Source: an uncultured Pseudomonadota bacterium (GTDB taxonomy: Bacteria > Pseudomonadota > Gammaproteobacteria > Methylococcales > Methylomonadaceae). From it: a stretch of 43,452 bases of DNA. The stretch is taken from assembly GCA_903870545.1 (NCBI GenBank), contig CAIQDI010000030.1, positions 1 to 43,452 on the forward strand, written 5' to 3'. The position numbers and the translations under genes were made by a program. Positions 1 to 8,553 of the stretch are shown here, one piece after another (within the stretch, counting starts at the first letter, position 1; each line of letters opens with the position of its first letter). The notes under the pieces were generated by a model, which worked only from the letters and a program-made list of their open reading frames with translations, was not told where the DNA came from and did not search any database.

Positions 1-1
1 C

Positions 2-1456
2 GTGGAAGGACGTTTAGCCACTCGCGCGGATGCCGCGAAACATCAAGGCGATTTCCGTAAAATTGTCGAAGGTGTGAATAAAACGTTGGACGCGGTTATC
101 AATCCGTTGAACGTGGCGGCAAATTATGTCGATAACATTTCGAAAGGTGTCATTCCCGCCAAAATTACTGATACTTATAACGGTGATTTCAACATTATCA
201 AAAATAATCTTAACACCGTGAATAGTTGGTTATCGGAATTGATTATTTATGTCACTAAAATTGCCAATGGTGATATGAGCGCAGAAATGGGGAAAGCATC
301 CAACAATGACCAAATCCACGAATGGCTAATGTTGCTCAAACATAACATTCAAGCTCTGGCAATCGACGTTAATATGCTGTCAGTTTCTGCTGTTGAAGGC
401 AATTTACAAAAACGTGCCGATGCCACAAAACACCAAGGCGATTATCGTAAAATTATCGAAGGTTTGAACAGCACGCTGGACGGTATTATTCTTCCCGTGA
501 ATGAAGTGGTAGCGGTTCTCACCGAAGTAGAAAAAGGCGATTTAACTAAAACTGTCCACGGTCATTACAAAGGCCAACTCGAAGATTTTAAAGATACCGT
601 CAACAATACCATCGCTAAAATTGCCGAAATCATTGGAGAAGTGAATAGTGCGGCGGCGAATATCGCCTCGGCAAGTGGCGAAATTTCTGCCACCGCGCAG
701 AGTATGAGTCAGGCGACCAGTGAACAGGCGGCGAGTGTGGAAGAAACCAGTTCTGCGGTCGAACAAATGTCAGCTTCCATTAACCAAAACACGGAAAATG
801 CGAAAGTCACCGACGGTATGGCGACGCAAACCAGTCGTGAGGCTATAGAAGGCGGTGAAGCGGTTAAAACAACCGTACGGGCAATGAAAAGTATCGCGGG
901 AAAAATCGGCATCATCGATGATATTGCATATCAAACCAATTTATTGGCGTTGAACGCGGCGATTGAAGCGGCACGCGCAGGTGAACACGGTAAGGGTTTT
1001 GCTGTCGTCGCTGCCGAAGTTCGCAACCTTGCCGAACGTAGCCAAGTGGCGGCAAAGGAAATTGGGGAACTTGCTGAAAGCAGTGTCGAAATGGCTGAAA
1101 ATGCGGGCAAACTTTTGGATACGATTGTTCCGTCGATTAAAAAAACAGCGGATTTAGTGCAGGAAATAGCGGCAGCTTCTGAAGAGCAATCAACGGGGGT
1201 TGGACAAATCAATACGGCAATGAATCAGCTCAACCAGATTACCCAACAAAATGCCAGTGCTTCGGAAGAACTTGCCGCTACGTCGGAAGAAATGAGCGGT
1301 CAAGCCATGCAATTACAAGAGATGATGGAATTTTTTACCGTGAGTGGTCATAAAGCGTCCGCGAGCAAGCACCCGTCTTCCAAACAGATGATTAAAAAAA
1401 CAGCGACCACTCATTATCATGATGAATTTAATGAAGATGAATTTGTGAAATTTTAG
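2..1456 (+). CDS. Methyl-accepting chemotaxis protein, C-terminal part (5' truncated by window edge)
   Basis: Chemoreceptor that would pass ligand signals to the CheA/CheW complex; 484 residues are visible and the N-terminus lies outside the window. Two related HAMP-like segments occur (around residues 3-35 and 134-166, sharing the pattern RADA-KHQGD-RKI-EG-N-TLD), followed by a third HAMP-like stretch and the long coiled-coil signalling domain. The hairpin tip is canonical ([20 protein letters not shown], then [17 protein letters not shown]). No membrane segment is visible in this part, so either the transmembrane region lies upstream or the receptor is soluble. The C-terminus ends DEFVKF, with no NWETF-type CheR/CheB tether. 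cheW starts 9 bases downstream, so it is part of the che operon. Confidence 0.95.
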   Translation: MEGRLATRADAAKHQGDFRKIVEGVNKTLDAVINPLNVAANYVDNISKGVIPAKITDTYNGDFNIIKNNLNTVNSWLSELIIYVTKIANGDMSAEMGKASNNDQIHEWLMLLKHNIQALAIDVNMLSVSAVEGNLQKRADATKHQGDYRKIIEGLNSTLDGIILPVNEVVAVLTEVEKGDLTKTVHGHYKGQLEDFKDTVNNTIAKIAEIIGEVNSAAANIASASGEISATAQSMSQATSEQAASVEETSSAVEQMSASINQNTENAKVTDGMATQTSREAIEGGEAVKTTVRAMKSIAGKIGIIDDIAYQTNLLALNAAIEAARAGEHGKGFAVVAAEVRNLAERSQVAAKEIGELAESSVEMAENAGKLLDTIVPSIKKTADLVQEIAAASEEQSTGVGQINTAMNQLNQITQQNASASEELAATSEEMSGQAMQLQEMMEFFTVSGHKASASKHPSSKQMIKKTATTHYHDEFNEDEFVKF

Positions 1457-1465
1457 GGGGAAATC

Positions 1466-2011
1466 ATGGATGCAACACAAGCGGCAAAAACGCTGTCAAC
1501 CGATAGCGGTAGTGAAGATCAACAGCAATATCTGACGTTTATGTTGAGCGGTGAAACCTATGCCATCAGCATTCTTAGCATTAAAGAGATTATTCAATAC
1601 GGTCAACTGACTGAAATCCCCCGAATGCCTGATTTTATTCGTGGTGTGATTAACCTGCGCGGCGCGGTGGTGCCAGTGATTGATTTAAGTTCACGCTTTG
1701 GGAAATCACCCACACCGATAGGACGGCGCAATTGCATTATTATTATCGAAGTCATGTTAGGCGAAATGACTCAGAATGTAGGCGTGATGGTAGATGCGGT
1801 GAACGCGGTACTCAAAATTCCAGCCACTGAAATCGAACATGCGCCGTCGTTTGGTTCTAATATCCGAGCTGACTTTATTGCTGGAATGGGCAAAATTAAA
1901 GGCAAATTTGTGATTATTTTAGACATTCAGTATGTGCTGTCGATGGATGATATGGCAACGCTAGCGGCGGTGAGTTCTATCACCGCTGATAAGGTGGTGC
2001 CAGCAGAGTAA
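1466..2011 (+). CDS. cheW: Chemotaxis coupling protein CheW
   Basis: Adaptor of 181 residues linking receptors to the kinase CheA. The family core is recognisable: YLTFMLSGETYAISILSIKEI, then the conserved RGVINLRGAVVPVIDLSSRFG around residues 60-80. The N-terminal 20 residues are a polar extension. The ATG is preceded by a G-rich ribosome binding site at the end of the receptor gene. Receptor, cheW, cheR, cheD and cheB run in one direction with short gaps; cheA and cheY are not in the window and may lie upstream. Confidence 0.95.
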   Translation: MDATQAAKTLSTDSGSEDQQQYLTFMLSGETYAISILSIKEIIQYGQLTEIPRMPDFIRGVINLRGAVVPVIDLSSRFGKSPTPIGRRNCIIIIEVMLGEMTQNVGVMVDAVNAVLKIPATEIEHAPSFGSNIRADFIAGMGKIKGKFVIILDIQYVLSMDDMATLAAVSSITADKVVPAE

Positions 2012-2036
2012 CGTTCAGTTTTACGAACGCTGATTT

Positions 2037-2068
2037 CGTCATTCCCATGCCCTGTTGCGGGAATGACG
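2037..2068. repeat. REP-like inverted repeat between cheW and cheR
   Basis: CGTCATTCCC at 2037-2046 is matched exactly by GGGAATGACG at 2059-2068 around a 12-base loop. A 5-bp hairpin (CGTTC/GAACG, 2012-2029) precedes it. Arms of the GTCATTCCC/GGGAATGAC type are common dispersed intergenic palindromes in proteobacteria. Lying inside an operon, it could stabilise or partly terminate the upstream transcript. No second copy was seen in the window. Confidence 0.7.
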
Positions 2069-2087
2069 ACAGTAAGTGAATTAACCA

Positions 2088-2942
2088 ATGGAACAAAAAA
2101 TGATGAAAGCTGCATTCCACAACGCGAATCCTCTAGCCGCCGCCGTGGTGTTGCACGAAAAGGAATTCACACAGTTTTGTGACCTCATCTATCGCATTGC
2201 GGGCATTACTTTGTCGTCCAGCAAAAAACCGCTTGTGACCAGTCGCCTGGCAAAGCGATTAGCACATTTCGGACTGAGGAGCTACGGCGAATACTTTAAA
2301 ATGATTACCGCCATCGACGGTAAGGCGGAATTACAAATGACCGTGGATTTACTTACCACGAACGAAACCCACTTCTTTCGTGAACCCAAACATTTTGATT
2401 TTCTGCGCCAGCACATTTTACCCGCGCGAAAATCGGGTAAAACCTTTCGAATTTGGAGCGCAGCGTGTTCCAGTGGCGAAGAACCCTACAGTATTGCGAT
2501 GTTGTTGGATGACGTATTGGGTGTGGCACCATGGGAAATCGTCGCTTCTGATTTGAATATGAAGGTGTTGGAAATGGCACGACGTGGTCATTATTCGATG
2601 GAGCGAATGTCGGAAATCCCTCAGAATTATTTGACCAAATATTGTCTTAAAGGAATCGGGAGTCAAGACGGAACGTTATTGATTGAACGTAAATTACGCG
2701 AACGTATTCAGTTTAAACAACATAATCTTAACGAAGCTCCGCCACAATTGGCTGAGTTTGATGTGATATTTCTGCGTAACGTCATGATTTATTTTGACCA
2801 AAATACTAAACGACAAGTGGTTTCGCGTCTGCTGACACTATTACGCCCCGGCGGATATTTTTTCGTGGGTCATTCCGAAACGCTCAACGGTATAAATGAA
2901 GAAGTACGTTTGGTGCAGCCGTCCATTTATCAGAAGCCCTAA
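2088..2942 (+). CDS. cheR: Chemotaxis protein methyltransferase CheR
   Basis: SAM-dependent methyltransferase that methylates receptor glutamates during adaptation; 284 residues from the first ATG. The N-terminal helical domain is followed by LTTNETHFFREPKHF and the SAM-binding loop WSAACSSGEEPYSIAML, then FDVIFLRNVMIYFD and the late GGYFFVGHSET motif, all typical of CheR. The start is uncertain: an ATG at 2100 has a better-placed GGAA ribosome binding site (2090-2093) than the one at 2088 and would remove four residues. The stop is one base before the cheD start, so translation is probably coupled. Confidence 0.95.
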   Translation: MEQKMMKAAFHNANPLAAAVVLHEKEFTQFCDLIYRIAGITLSSSKKPLVTSRLAKRLAHFGLRSYGEYFKMITAIDGKAELQMTVDLLTTNETHFFREPKHFDFLRQHILPARKSGKTFRIWSAACSSGEEPYSIAMLLDDVLGVAPWEIVASDLNMKVLEMARRGHYSMERMSEIPQNYLTKYCLKGIGSQDGTLLIERKLRERIQFKQHNLNEAPPQLAEFDVIFLRNVMIYFDQNTKRQVVSRLLTLLRPGGYFFVGHSETLNGINEEVRLVQPSIYQKP

Positions 2943-2943
2943 A

Positions 2944-3450
2944 ATGACGAATTCGCTACCCCTTACAGATATGTTTTTACACCCGGGTGATTATTACTTT
3001 GGTAATCGTGATACACGCATTCGCACCGTATTGGGCTCCTGTGTTTCGATTACTTTTTGGCATCCTCAATTATTGGTTGGGGGCATGTGCCATTACATGT
3101 TGCCAGAGCGACGTGATACAAATCGAACCATACTGGATGGACGTTATGCCGATGGGGCGATTGCCTTGCTACTAGAGAAAATGGATGTTATTGGCGCACC
3201 CTACAAAGAATATCAGGTTAAGTTATTTGGTGGCGGCAATATGTTTCCCGAAGCACCAGAAAATAAGATACTCGATATTGGCACTCAAAATGTGCAAGCT
3301 GCACGGCAACTTATAAAACAGCATGGTTTTAAGTGCGTTTCCTCGCATTTGGGCGGGTCGGGATCTCGCACCGTGATTTTTGAAGTGTGGAGTGGAGATG
3401 TTTGGATGAAGCACTGCCATTGTTTTCCGCAGCCAAGTATTAAAAAATAA
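2944..3450 (+). CDS. cheD: Chemoreceptor glutamine deamidase CheD
   Basis: Deamidates receptor glutamines and in many bacteria interacts with CheC. The start is set at the ATG at 2944, one base after the cheR stop; a longer in-frame reading from 2896 would overlap cheR and is rejected. The 168-residue product has the CheD core: LGSCVSITFW with the predicted catalytic Cys at about residue 33, GGMCHYMLP with the His near residue 50, and KLFGGGNMF. No CheC is seen in the window. Confidence 0.95.
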   Translation: MTNSLPLTDMFLHPGDYYFGNRDTRIRTVLGSCVSITFWHPQLLVGGMCHYMLPERRDTNRTILDGRYADGAIALLLEKMDVIGAPYKEYQVKLFGGGNMFPEAPENKILDIGTQNVQAARQLIKQHGFKCVSSHLGGSGSRTVIFEVWSGDVWMKHCHCFPQPSIKK

Positions 3451-3463
3451 ATAGGAACTTAAT

Positions 3464-4528
3464 GTGGCTCAAATAAACGTATTGTTAGTGGATGATTCCG
3501 CCGTGGTGCGACAAGTATTGACGGCTAACCTGTCGCGTGATCCAGGTATTACTGTAATTGGTGCCGTTTCCGATCCGATATTTGCGATGACTCGCATGCG
3601 TAAGCAGTGGCCAGATGTAATTGTGCTGGACGTGGAAATGCCGCGCATGGATGGTATTACGTTTTTGAAAAAACTGATGTCCGAACGACCTACGCCAGTA
3701 GTCATCTGTTCTTCGCTCACCGATAAAGGTGCGGAAACCACTATGCAGGCACTCGCAGCGGGAGCTGTAAGCATTATCACTAAACCAAAAATGGGGGTTA
3801 AACAATTTTTACAAGATGATTCGGAAAATTTGATTGCTGCCGTCAAAGCCGCTGCCCGCGCCAACGTGCGTCGATTGTCCGTTACTGTGCCAGTGCAAGT
3901 TAAATTAACAGCGGATGCCATTCTCCCCGCCGCACTGACCGCGATGGCTGAAACTACGGATAGAATTGTTGCCATCGGTACTTCTACAGGCGGGACGCAA
4001 GCACTGGAAGTTGTATTAACGACCTTGCCGCGTGTTTGTCCAGGTATCGTGATTGTGCAACACATGCCAGAAAAATTTACTGCCGCATTTGCCGCACGTC
4101 TGAATAGCCTATGCCAAATTGAAGTGCGTGAAGCCGTGAATGGTGATCGCGTATTGCCGGGACGCGCTCTGATTGCACAAGGTGGACGACACATGCTATT
4201 AAAACGTAGCGGCGCACAATATTATGTTGAAATTGTAGATGGTCCCTTGGTTACGCGGCATCGTCCGTCGGTAGATGTGTTATTCCGTTCAGTTGCCAAA
4301 TGTGCAGGTAAAAATGCACTCGGCATCATTATGACTGGCATGGGTGATGACGGTGCAAGGGGGTTGAAAGAAATGTCTGATATGGGAGCGCAAACGCTAG
4401 GACAGGATGAAGAAAGCTGTGTGGTATATGGAATGCCGAAGGAGGCAGTAAAATTAGGGGCTGTAAATAGAGAATTGTCGTTAAATCTTATTGCTCATGA
4501 GATTGTAGCTTATGGTGGCAAGCGATAA
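3464..4528 (+). CDS. cheB: Chemotaxis response regulator and protein-glutamate methylesterase CheB
   Basis: Removes methyl groups from receptors once phosphorylated by CheA. The start is a GTG at 3464 with AGGA eight bases upstream. Receiver domain: acidic pair DD at residues 10-11 and phosphoacceptor Asp near 56 in [11 protein letters not shown]. The methylesterase domain carries the catalytic triad: Ser near 174 in GTSTGG, His near 200 in VQHMPEKFT, and Asp in [11 protein letters not shown]. At 354 residues it is normal in length. It is the last gene of the che run and is followed by a noncoding gap. Confidence 0.96.
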   Translation: MAQINVLLVDDSAVVRQVLTANLSRDPGITVIGAVSDPIFAMTRMRKQWPDVIVLDVEMPRMDGITFLKKLMSERPTPVVICSSLTDKGAETTMQALAAGAVSIITKPKMGVKQFLQDDSENLIAAVKAAARANVRRLSVTVPVQVKLTADAILPAALTAMAETTDRIVAIGTSTGGTQALEVVLTTLPRVCPGIVIVQHMPEKFTAAFAARLNSLCQIEVREAVNGDRVLPGRALIAQGGRHMLLKRSGAQYYVEIVDGPLVTRHRPSVDVLFRSVAKCAGKNALGIIMTGMGDDGARGLKEMSDMGAQTLGQDEESCVVYGMPKEAVKLGAVNRELSLNLIAHEIVAYGGKR

Positions 4529-4530
4529 TT

Positions 4531-4690
4531 CAGCGTTCATGGAATAACGCTTCCGCTCTGGTTTTGTTTTGGGTGAGTTATCGGACAAACCGTGACTGTT
4601 AAAGCTAATCCCATATAAATTGATTTTCAATGAGTAAATCCACTTTCATCAACGCGATAGGGGTAGTAAAAATCTTCAAATTAGATTTTT
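4531..4690 (+). terminator. Hairpins after cheB, possible weak terminators
   Basis: The 258-base gap between cheB and the PQQ operon holds two hairpins. AGCGTT/AACGCT near 4532-4551 lies a few bases after the cheB stop, with a pyrimidine-rich tail. AAAAATCT (4668-4675) pairs with AGATTTTT (4683-4690) and is followed by further T residues. Both are AT-rich or short, so termination strength is doubtful. Confidence 0.35.
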
Positions 4691-4695
4691 TTATT

Positions 4696-4724
4696 TTGAC
4701 AAGGTGTCTGTGTAGTGATTAACT
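4696..4724 (+). promoter_or_regulatory. Possible sigma70 -35 element for the PQQ dehydrogenase operon
   Basis: A perfect TTGACA lies at 4696-4701. Spacing of 17-18 bases leads only to poor -10 matches (TTAACT or TAACTT), so an activator would be expected if this is the promoter. The gene itself has a clear GAGGAG ribosome binding site just before the ATG at 4786. Confidence 0.3.
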
Positions 4725-4785
4725 TTAACGCAGTTTGTCTGCGTGCTGTTACACAGATTTTTTACATTTTTGAGGAGATTATCAG

Positions 4786-6786
4786 ATGAAAGTCACAAAT
4801 AGATTTAATTCTCATGACACTGGTCATTTGAACCTAAAACCAATTTTTTTACGCTCAAAGCTATTCTTAGCAATAACGCTTGGATACGGATTAGTGTCAA
4901 TTTCTAACGCCTCCGTACCAGAGTTTGGTGCTGCAACTGGCACAGAATGGAAAACATCAGGCGGAACGCTTCAAGGAACTCGTTATAGTAGCCTTGCCCA
5001 AATCAATGCAAGTAACATTGGACAGTTAAAAGAAGAGTTTACGCTAAACACTGGTGTTAGCGGGCGTTTTATGGGTGAACCATTAGTCATTGGTTCGACA
5101 CTTTATGTTGTGACGGGTTTTCCAAACAAGTTAATTGCCTATAATTTAGCTACTAAAGATGGGGCAATAAAATGGACTTATACGCCAACGGTTAGTCAAT
5201 ACGCTAAAGGTGCTAATTGCTGTGGTGGAATCAATCGCGGTGCGGCTTATGCGGAAGCATTTACGGATAGTGCAGGAAATTCACAGCCTGCAAGAATCGT
5301 ATTCAGTGCTTTAGATAACACTGTTATTGCAGTTAATGCTAACGATGGCACGTTAATTTGGAAAAATACTCTTGCAGACCCGCACACAGGCGTAACCATG
5401 ACGGTTGCACCTATCATCGTTCCAACTAAAGACTCTTCATCACAAAAAATTATTGGTGGGAAAGTGATTACCGCATCATCAAGTGGTGAAATGGGCGTGC
5501 GAGGTTGGATTGAAGCACTTGATTTAGTAACGGGTCAACACAAATGGCGTGCATATAACACCGGACCTGATGCTGATGTTTTAATCGGTTCTAACACCCA
5601 TCCATTTTATACAAAAGATCAAGGCGATAATTTAGGTAAAACCAGCTGGCCAGAAACGACGGTTGGTGAAGCTCCAGCTGCAAATAAATCTTGGTTATTA
5701 GGTGGTAGTTCTGCTTGGGCTTATTTAACGTATGATCCTGACTTGAATTTATTGTTTTATGGCACAAGTCAACCTGGTGTTTGGAACGCTGATATGCGCC
5801 CGGGTGCAAATAAATGGGGTTCTTCAATTTTTGCTAGAAATCCTGATACAGGTGAAGCAAAGTGGGTTTATCAAGTTACTGAAAATGATAGCTGGGATTA
5901 TGATGCCGCGAGCGAAAACATTTCAGTTGATCAAAAACTGAACCCTGATGATGCAGATGCAAGAAAACTGCTGATTCATTTGAATAAAAATGGGCTTGCG
6001 TACGCTTTTGACAGAAATACTGGCGAAATTATAAAAGCAGAACAATTTGTTGATCATGTCAATTGGGCAACAGCTGATGATTTTAATTATGCAACAGGCA
6101 CTCAAGCTGTAGATCCGAATATGCGTGTGCATCAAAGTACAGTTGAAAAGCCAGCTCAACCTACAACAGTCTGCCCATCGGTATTAGGAGCGAAAGGGTG
6201 GGAACCTGGAGCGTATTCACCCAATACAAAACTCTTTTATATGCCAACGTTTAATTTCTGTAGTACGTTGGACGCATTAAAAGCGGAATTTGTTTCTGGT
6301 GCGCCTTACATGGGTGCGAGTTACAGTGTAGATCTTGATATTACAAACGTTGATTTATCTAAGCCAGAGACCATTTATCTTAGTGAATTGATGGCTTGGG
6401 ATGCCGTAAAAGGTGAAAGAAAATGGACGGTAAAAGAACCATCAATGATTTACGCAGGGATTTTAGCAACAGCTGGGGATGTCATTTTTTATTCTGCTCA
6501 GGCAATTCAAGCGGCTGCGTCATCTCCAGGAAGTGGGAGTAGTTCGGGAGTACCTTCAGATATTACTTCTCCACATTTAAAAGCCGTTAATGCTCAAACT
6601 GGAGACCCATTGTGGAGCATAGCTCTAACGTGTAACGCGGTTGGTAATCCGATTAGTTTTCAAGGTCCCGACGGCAATCAACGTATTGCAGTTTTCAGTG
6701 ATGATTCATCATGCGCTACGAAAAAATCGGGCAGTGTTGGTGGTCAAGTTCATGTGTACAAACTCAATCTAGTCCCAGCTCCATAA
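4786..6786 (+). CDS. PQQ-dependent alcohol dehydrogenase, methanol/ethanol (XoxF/ExaF-like) family
   Basis: Periplasmic eight-bladed quinoprotein oxidising alcohols and passing electrons to a cytochrome c; 666 residues with an N-terminal signal segment (hydrophobic around 28-43). Visible features: vicinal disulfide Cys145-Cys146 over PQQ, metal ligand Glu235 (SSSGEMGVRG), catalytic-base region SWDYDAASE with Asp371, and Asp373 at the +2 position that marks lanthanide-type enzymes in place of the Ala of MxaF. In the segment that normally reads GTGNP, this protein reads GTSQP, so the usual metal-binding Asn is Gln329. A Ser/Gly-rich insert lies near residues 580-590. There is no fused cytochrome domain. 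It heads an operon with a XoxJ-like protein and a cytochrome c. The true substrate cannot be told from sequence. Confidence 0.9.
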   Translation: MKVTNRFNSHDTGHLNLKPIFLRSKLFLAITLGYGLVSISNASVPEFGAATGTEWKTSGGTLQGTRYSSLAQINASNIGQLKEEFTLNTGVSGRFMGEPLVIGSTLYVVTGFPNKLIAYNLATKDGAIKWTYTPTVSQYAKGANCCGGINRGAAYAEAFTDSAGNSQPARIVFSALDNTVIAVNANDGTLIWKNTLADPHTGVTMTVAPIIVPTKDSSSQKIIGGKVITASSSGEMGVRGWIEALDLVTGQHKWRAYNTGPDADVLIGSNTHPFYTKDQGDNLGKTSWPETTVGEAPAANKSWLLGGSSAWAYLTYDPDLNLLFYGTSQPGVWNADMRPGANKWGSSIFARNPDTGEAKWVYQVTENDSWDYDAASENISVDQKLNPDDADARKLLIHLNKNGLAYAFDRNTGEIIKAEQFVDHVNWATADDFNYATGTQAVDPNMRVHQSTVEKPAQPTTVCPSVLGAKGWEPGAYSPNTKLFYMPTFNFCSTLDALKAEFVSGAPYMGASYSVDLDITNVDLSKPETIYLSELMAWDAVKGERKWTVKEPSMIYAGILATAGDVIFYSAQAIQAAASSPGSGSSSGVPSDITSPHLKAVNAQTGDPLWSIALTCNAVGNPISFQGPDGNQRIAVFSDDSSCATKKSGSVGGQVHVYKLNLVPAP

Positions 6787-6811
6787 GGGATAAGGTTAAG
6801 GGGTAAGTAAT

Positions 6812-7672
6812 ATGAATCCAAAATTTTATTTACGCTCTCGGAAGCTATGTTTTTCACTGGTTATGTTTTTCAGTTTAAACATGACAGCAATAGCAGAAGA
6901 TGAACTTCGAGTTTGTGCAGAACCTGATAATTTGCCGTTTTCTAATCAAAAACAAGAAGGATTTGAAAACAAAATTGCGACACTTTTAGCGGGTGAATTG
7001 AATTTGAAACCCCGTTATCTTTGGGAAAAACAAAGGCAAGGTTATATAAAGAATACGTTAGAGGCAAATCGTTGTGATGTTATTGTTGGCGTGCCTTATG
7101 GTCACGCTCGATTATTAACGACTAAGCCCTATTACCGTTCTGGATATGTTTTTGTTACTCAAAAAGAACGTAATTTAGTCATTGAATCTTTCGATGATCC
7201 TATTCTTCGTACTTTGAAAATTGGATTGCACGCAATAGGTAATGATGGTTCAAATTCGCCTCCTGCTCATGCTTTAGCTCACAGAGGGATTGTTAACAAC
7301 ATTGTTGGTTATTCAATGTGGGGGGATTCATCGGTAGAAAATCCTCAAGCTCAGGTTATAGAGGCGGTGGCAAAGGGAGAAATTGATATTGCGATTGTTT
7401 GGGGACCAATAGGTGGTTATTTTGCAACGAAATATGGCGAACAATTAGCAGTGGTTCTTGCGCTCGCCGATGTGCAAATGCCAAAACAACCTTTCTCTTT
7501 TGATATTGCTATTGGTGTCAGAAAAGACGACAGCGGTTTAGCTGCAAAATTGCAACAAGCTCTCGAAGAAAAGCGTAATGAAATTGAAGAAATTTTGACT
7601 ACCTACCACATACCACTCATTAAATCATCACCTGACTTGGTCTCATCAGAAGCCAATGGTGAAACGAATTAA
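6812..7672 (+). CDS. XoxJ/MoxJ-like periplasmic substrate-binding-fold protein
   Basis: A 286-residue exported protein: signal peptide to about residue 29 (ending TAIAED), then LRVCAEPDNLPFSNQKQEGFENKIA, the opening of family 3 periplasmic binding proteins. This matches the quinoprotein-dehydrogenase-associated binding proteins that accompany XoxF and MxaF, which are thought to help assemble or activate the dehydrogenase rather than feed an ABC transporter. No permease or ATPase gene is nearby, in line with that role. It lies 25 bases after the dehydrogenase gene and shares its AT-rich codon use. Confidence 0.85.
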   Translation: MNPKFYLRSRKLCFSLVMFFSLNMTAIAEDELRVCAEPDNLPFSNQKQEGFENKIATLLAGELNLKPRYLWEKQRQGYIKNTLEANRCDVIVGVPYGHARLLTTKPYYRSGYVFVTQKERNLVIESFDDPILRTLKIGLHAIGNDGSNSPPAHALAHRGIVNNIVGYSMWGDSSVENPQAQVIEAVAKGEIDIAIVWGPIGGYFATKYGEQLAVVLALADVQMPKQPFSFDIAIGVRKDDSGLAAKLQQALEEKRNEIEEILTTYHIPLIKSSPDLVSSEANGETN

Positions 7673-7694
7673 CACAATTAAAGGGTAATTGATT

Positions 7695-8228
7695 ATGCGA
7701 GTTCTAACAAATATTGCGAGTACAGTTTTAGGATGTATTCTGCTTGTAGGTACAATCGGTATTGCTAACGCGGATAATGATTCATCGGCGGATTTTAAAG
7801 TTAGTACAACAAAAAATTCATCAGAGAATTCTAAAAATGGTGCTGGTGGCTCTAAAGGTAATGGTGGTGGAACAACCGGTGCGATAAAAAATCCAGCTGC
7901 TGATTCTATACAAATCACTAAGCCTAATTGTTCAAGCACGGGAACTACTCAGGATATGGCGATTGAAGGACGACGCGCCTTTATGCGATTGAATTGTTAT
8001 AGCTGTCACGGTATGGGTGGGCATGGAGCAGGTATGGGACCAAGTCTTATAGGGAAAGCGAGTGAAATGGATGCTGTCACTGGAGGCGAAGAAGGTGGTA
8101 TGCCCTCGTTTAAGAAAAGCTTATGCACCAACGACATTAAAAACTTGAGTGCTTATGTGGCATTACTGGGAACTGCTAGTGAGCCAACTTTCACTCATTG
8201 GTGGGAAAATGGCAGACCATCAAGATAG
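7695..8228 (+). CDS. Periplasmic mono-heme cytochrome c (XoxG-like electron acceptor)
   Basis: Likely electron acceptor of the PQQ dehydrogenase. The ATG at 7695 is chosen because AAAGGG (7680-7685) sits at proper distance; an upstream in-frame TTG at 7689 is too close to it. The 177-residue product has a signal peptide ending near IANA, a 45-residue Gly/Ser/Asn-rich linker, then a heme site CYSCH at 101-105 and the probable axial Met136 in GGMPSF. The fold core (GRRAFMRLNCYSCHGMGGHGAG and LSAYVALLG) is class I cytochrome c. The long flexible linker is unusual. It is the last clear gene of the operon. Confidence 0.9.
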   Translation: MRVLTNIASTVLGCILLVGTIGIANADNDSSADFKVSTTKNSSENSKNGAGGSKGNGGGTTGAIKNPAADSIQITKPNCSSTGTTQDMAIEGRRAFMRLNCYSCHGMGGHGAGMGPSLIGKASEMDAVTGGEEGGMPSFKKSLCTNDIKNLSAYVALLGTASEPTFTHWWENGRPSR

Positions 8229-8272
8229 TGCAAAACATTTTTCAAATTTAGTTTTATTAAGAGGTTGATGTA

Positions 8273-8350
8273 TGGTATCTGATTATCTAATGTTTTTTAA
8301 CATTTGTTGGTCTTTACAATGCGTTGTTTCTAATGAAAATTCATTGTAAG
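8273..8350 (+). CDS. Possible small ORF of 25 codons after the cytochrome gene
   Basis: ATG at 8273 with AAGAGG at 8259-8264; the product begins MVSDYLMFFNICW and ends NENSL. It matches nothing I recognise, lacks the Glu-x3-Tyr core of PqqA, and may be the remaining start of a gene cut by the element that follows. Confidence 0.25.
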
Positions 8351-8362
8351 ATGCCGTTTGCT

Positions 8363-8550
8363 AGCACTGTACCTTATGGCGATAACGAAGCTCTTTGTTA
8401 GCAAAACAAAGAGTGAAGCCTTTTTAGCTTCACATTGGTAGATACACCCACTCATAACGCTGTTATGGGATGCAGTTAACGAAAGTTAAGAAAAAGTATC
8501 GGATTTGACTACCCTATGTGTCACCATAGTTGTCGCTTCCTTTAGGAAGC
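8363..8550 (+). ncRNA. Structured RNA, candidate HEARO / IscB-type omega RNA
   Basis: Within about 190 bases there are six local hairpins in tandem: CTCTTTGTT/AACAAAGAG (8391-8413), TGAAGC/GCTTCA (8414-8432), CTCATAAC/GTTATGGG (8451-8469), TTAAC/GTTAA closed by a GAAA tetraloop (8476-8489), CTATG/CATAG (8514-8529) and GCTTCC/GGAAGC (8535-8550). CGATA (8380-8384) pairs with TATCG (8497-8501), enclosing four of them. GGTAG (8437-8441) could pair across that helix with CTACC (8509-8513), a pseudoknot. The segment GGATGCAGTT before the tetraloop hairpin and the ACC before a 3' hairpin resemble, from memory, the IscB omega RNA scaffold. No IscB gene follows. The structure is well supported; the family name is tentative. 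Confidence 0.5.
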
Positions 8551-8553
8551 ATT

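Noticed and set aside
3469-4194. Long minus-strand open frame across cheB
   Set aside because: It lies entirely opposite cheB, which has all catalytic motifs; the translated frame has no family features and a composition typical of an antisense shadow.
8273-8350. PqqA peptide gene
   Set aside because: The 25-residue product lacks the Glu-x-x-x-Tyr motif from which PQQ is made, and no pqqBCDE genes follow.
8363-8550. Group II intron or riboswitch
   Set aside because: No domain V-like hairpin with an AGC triad or intron-type 5' end was seen, no reverse transcriptase gene is near, and the RNA is not placed as the leader of an intact gene.
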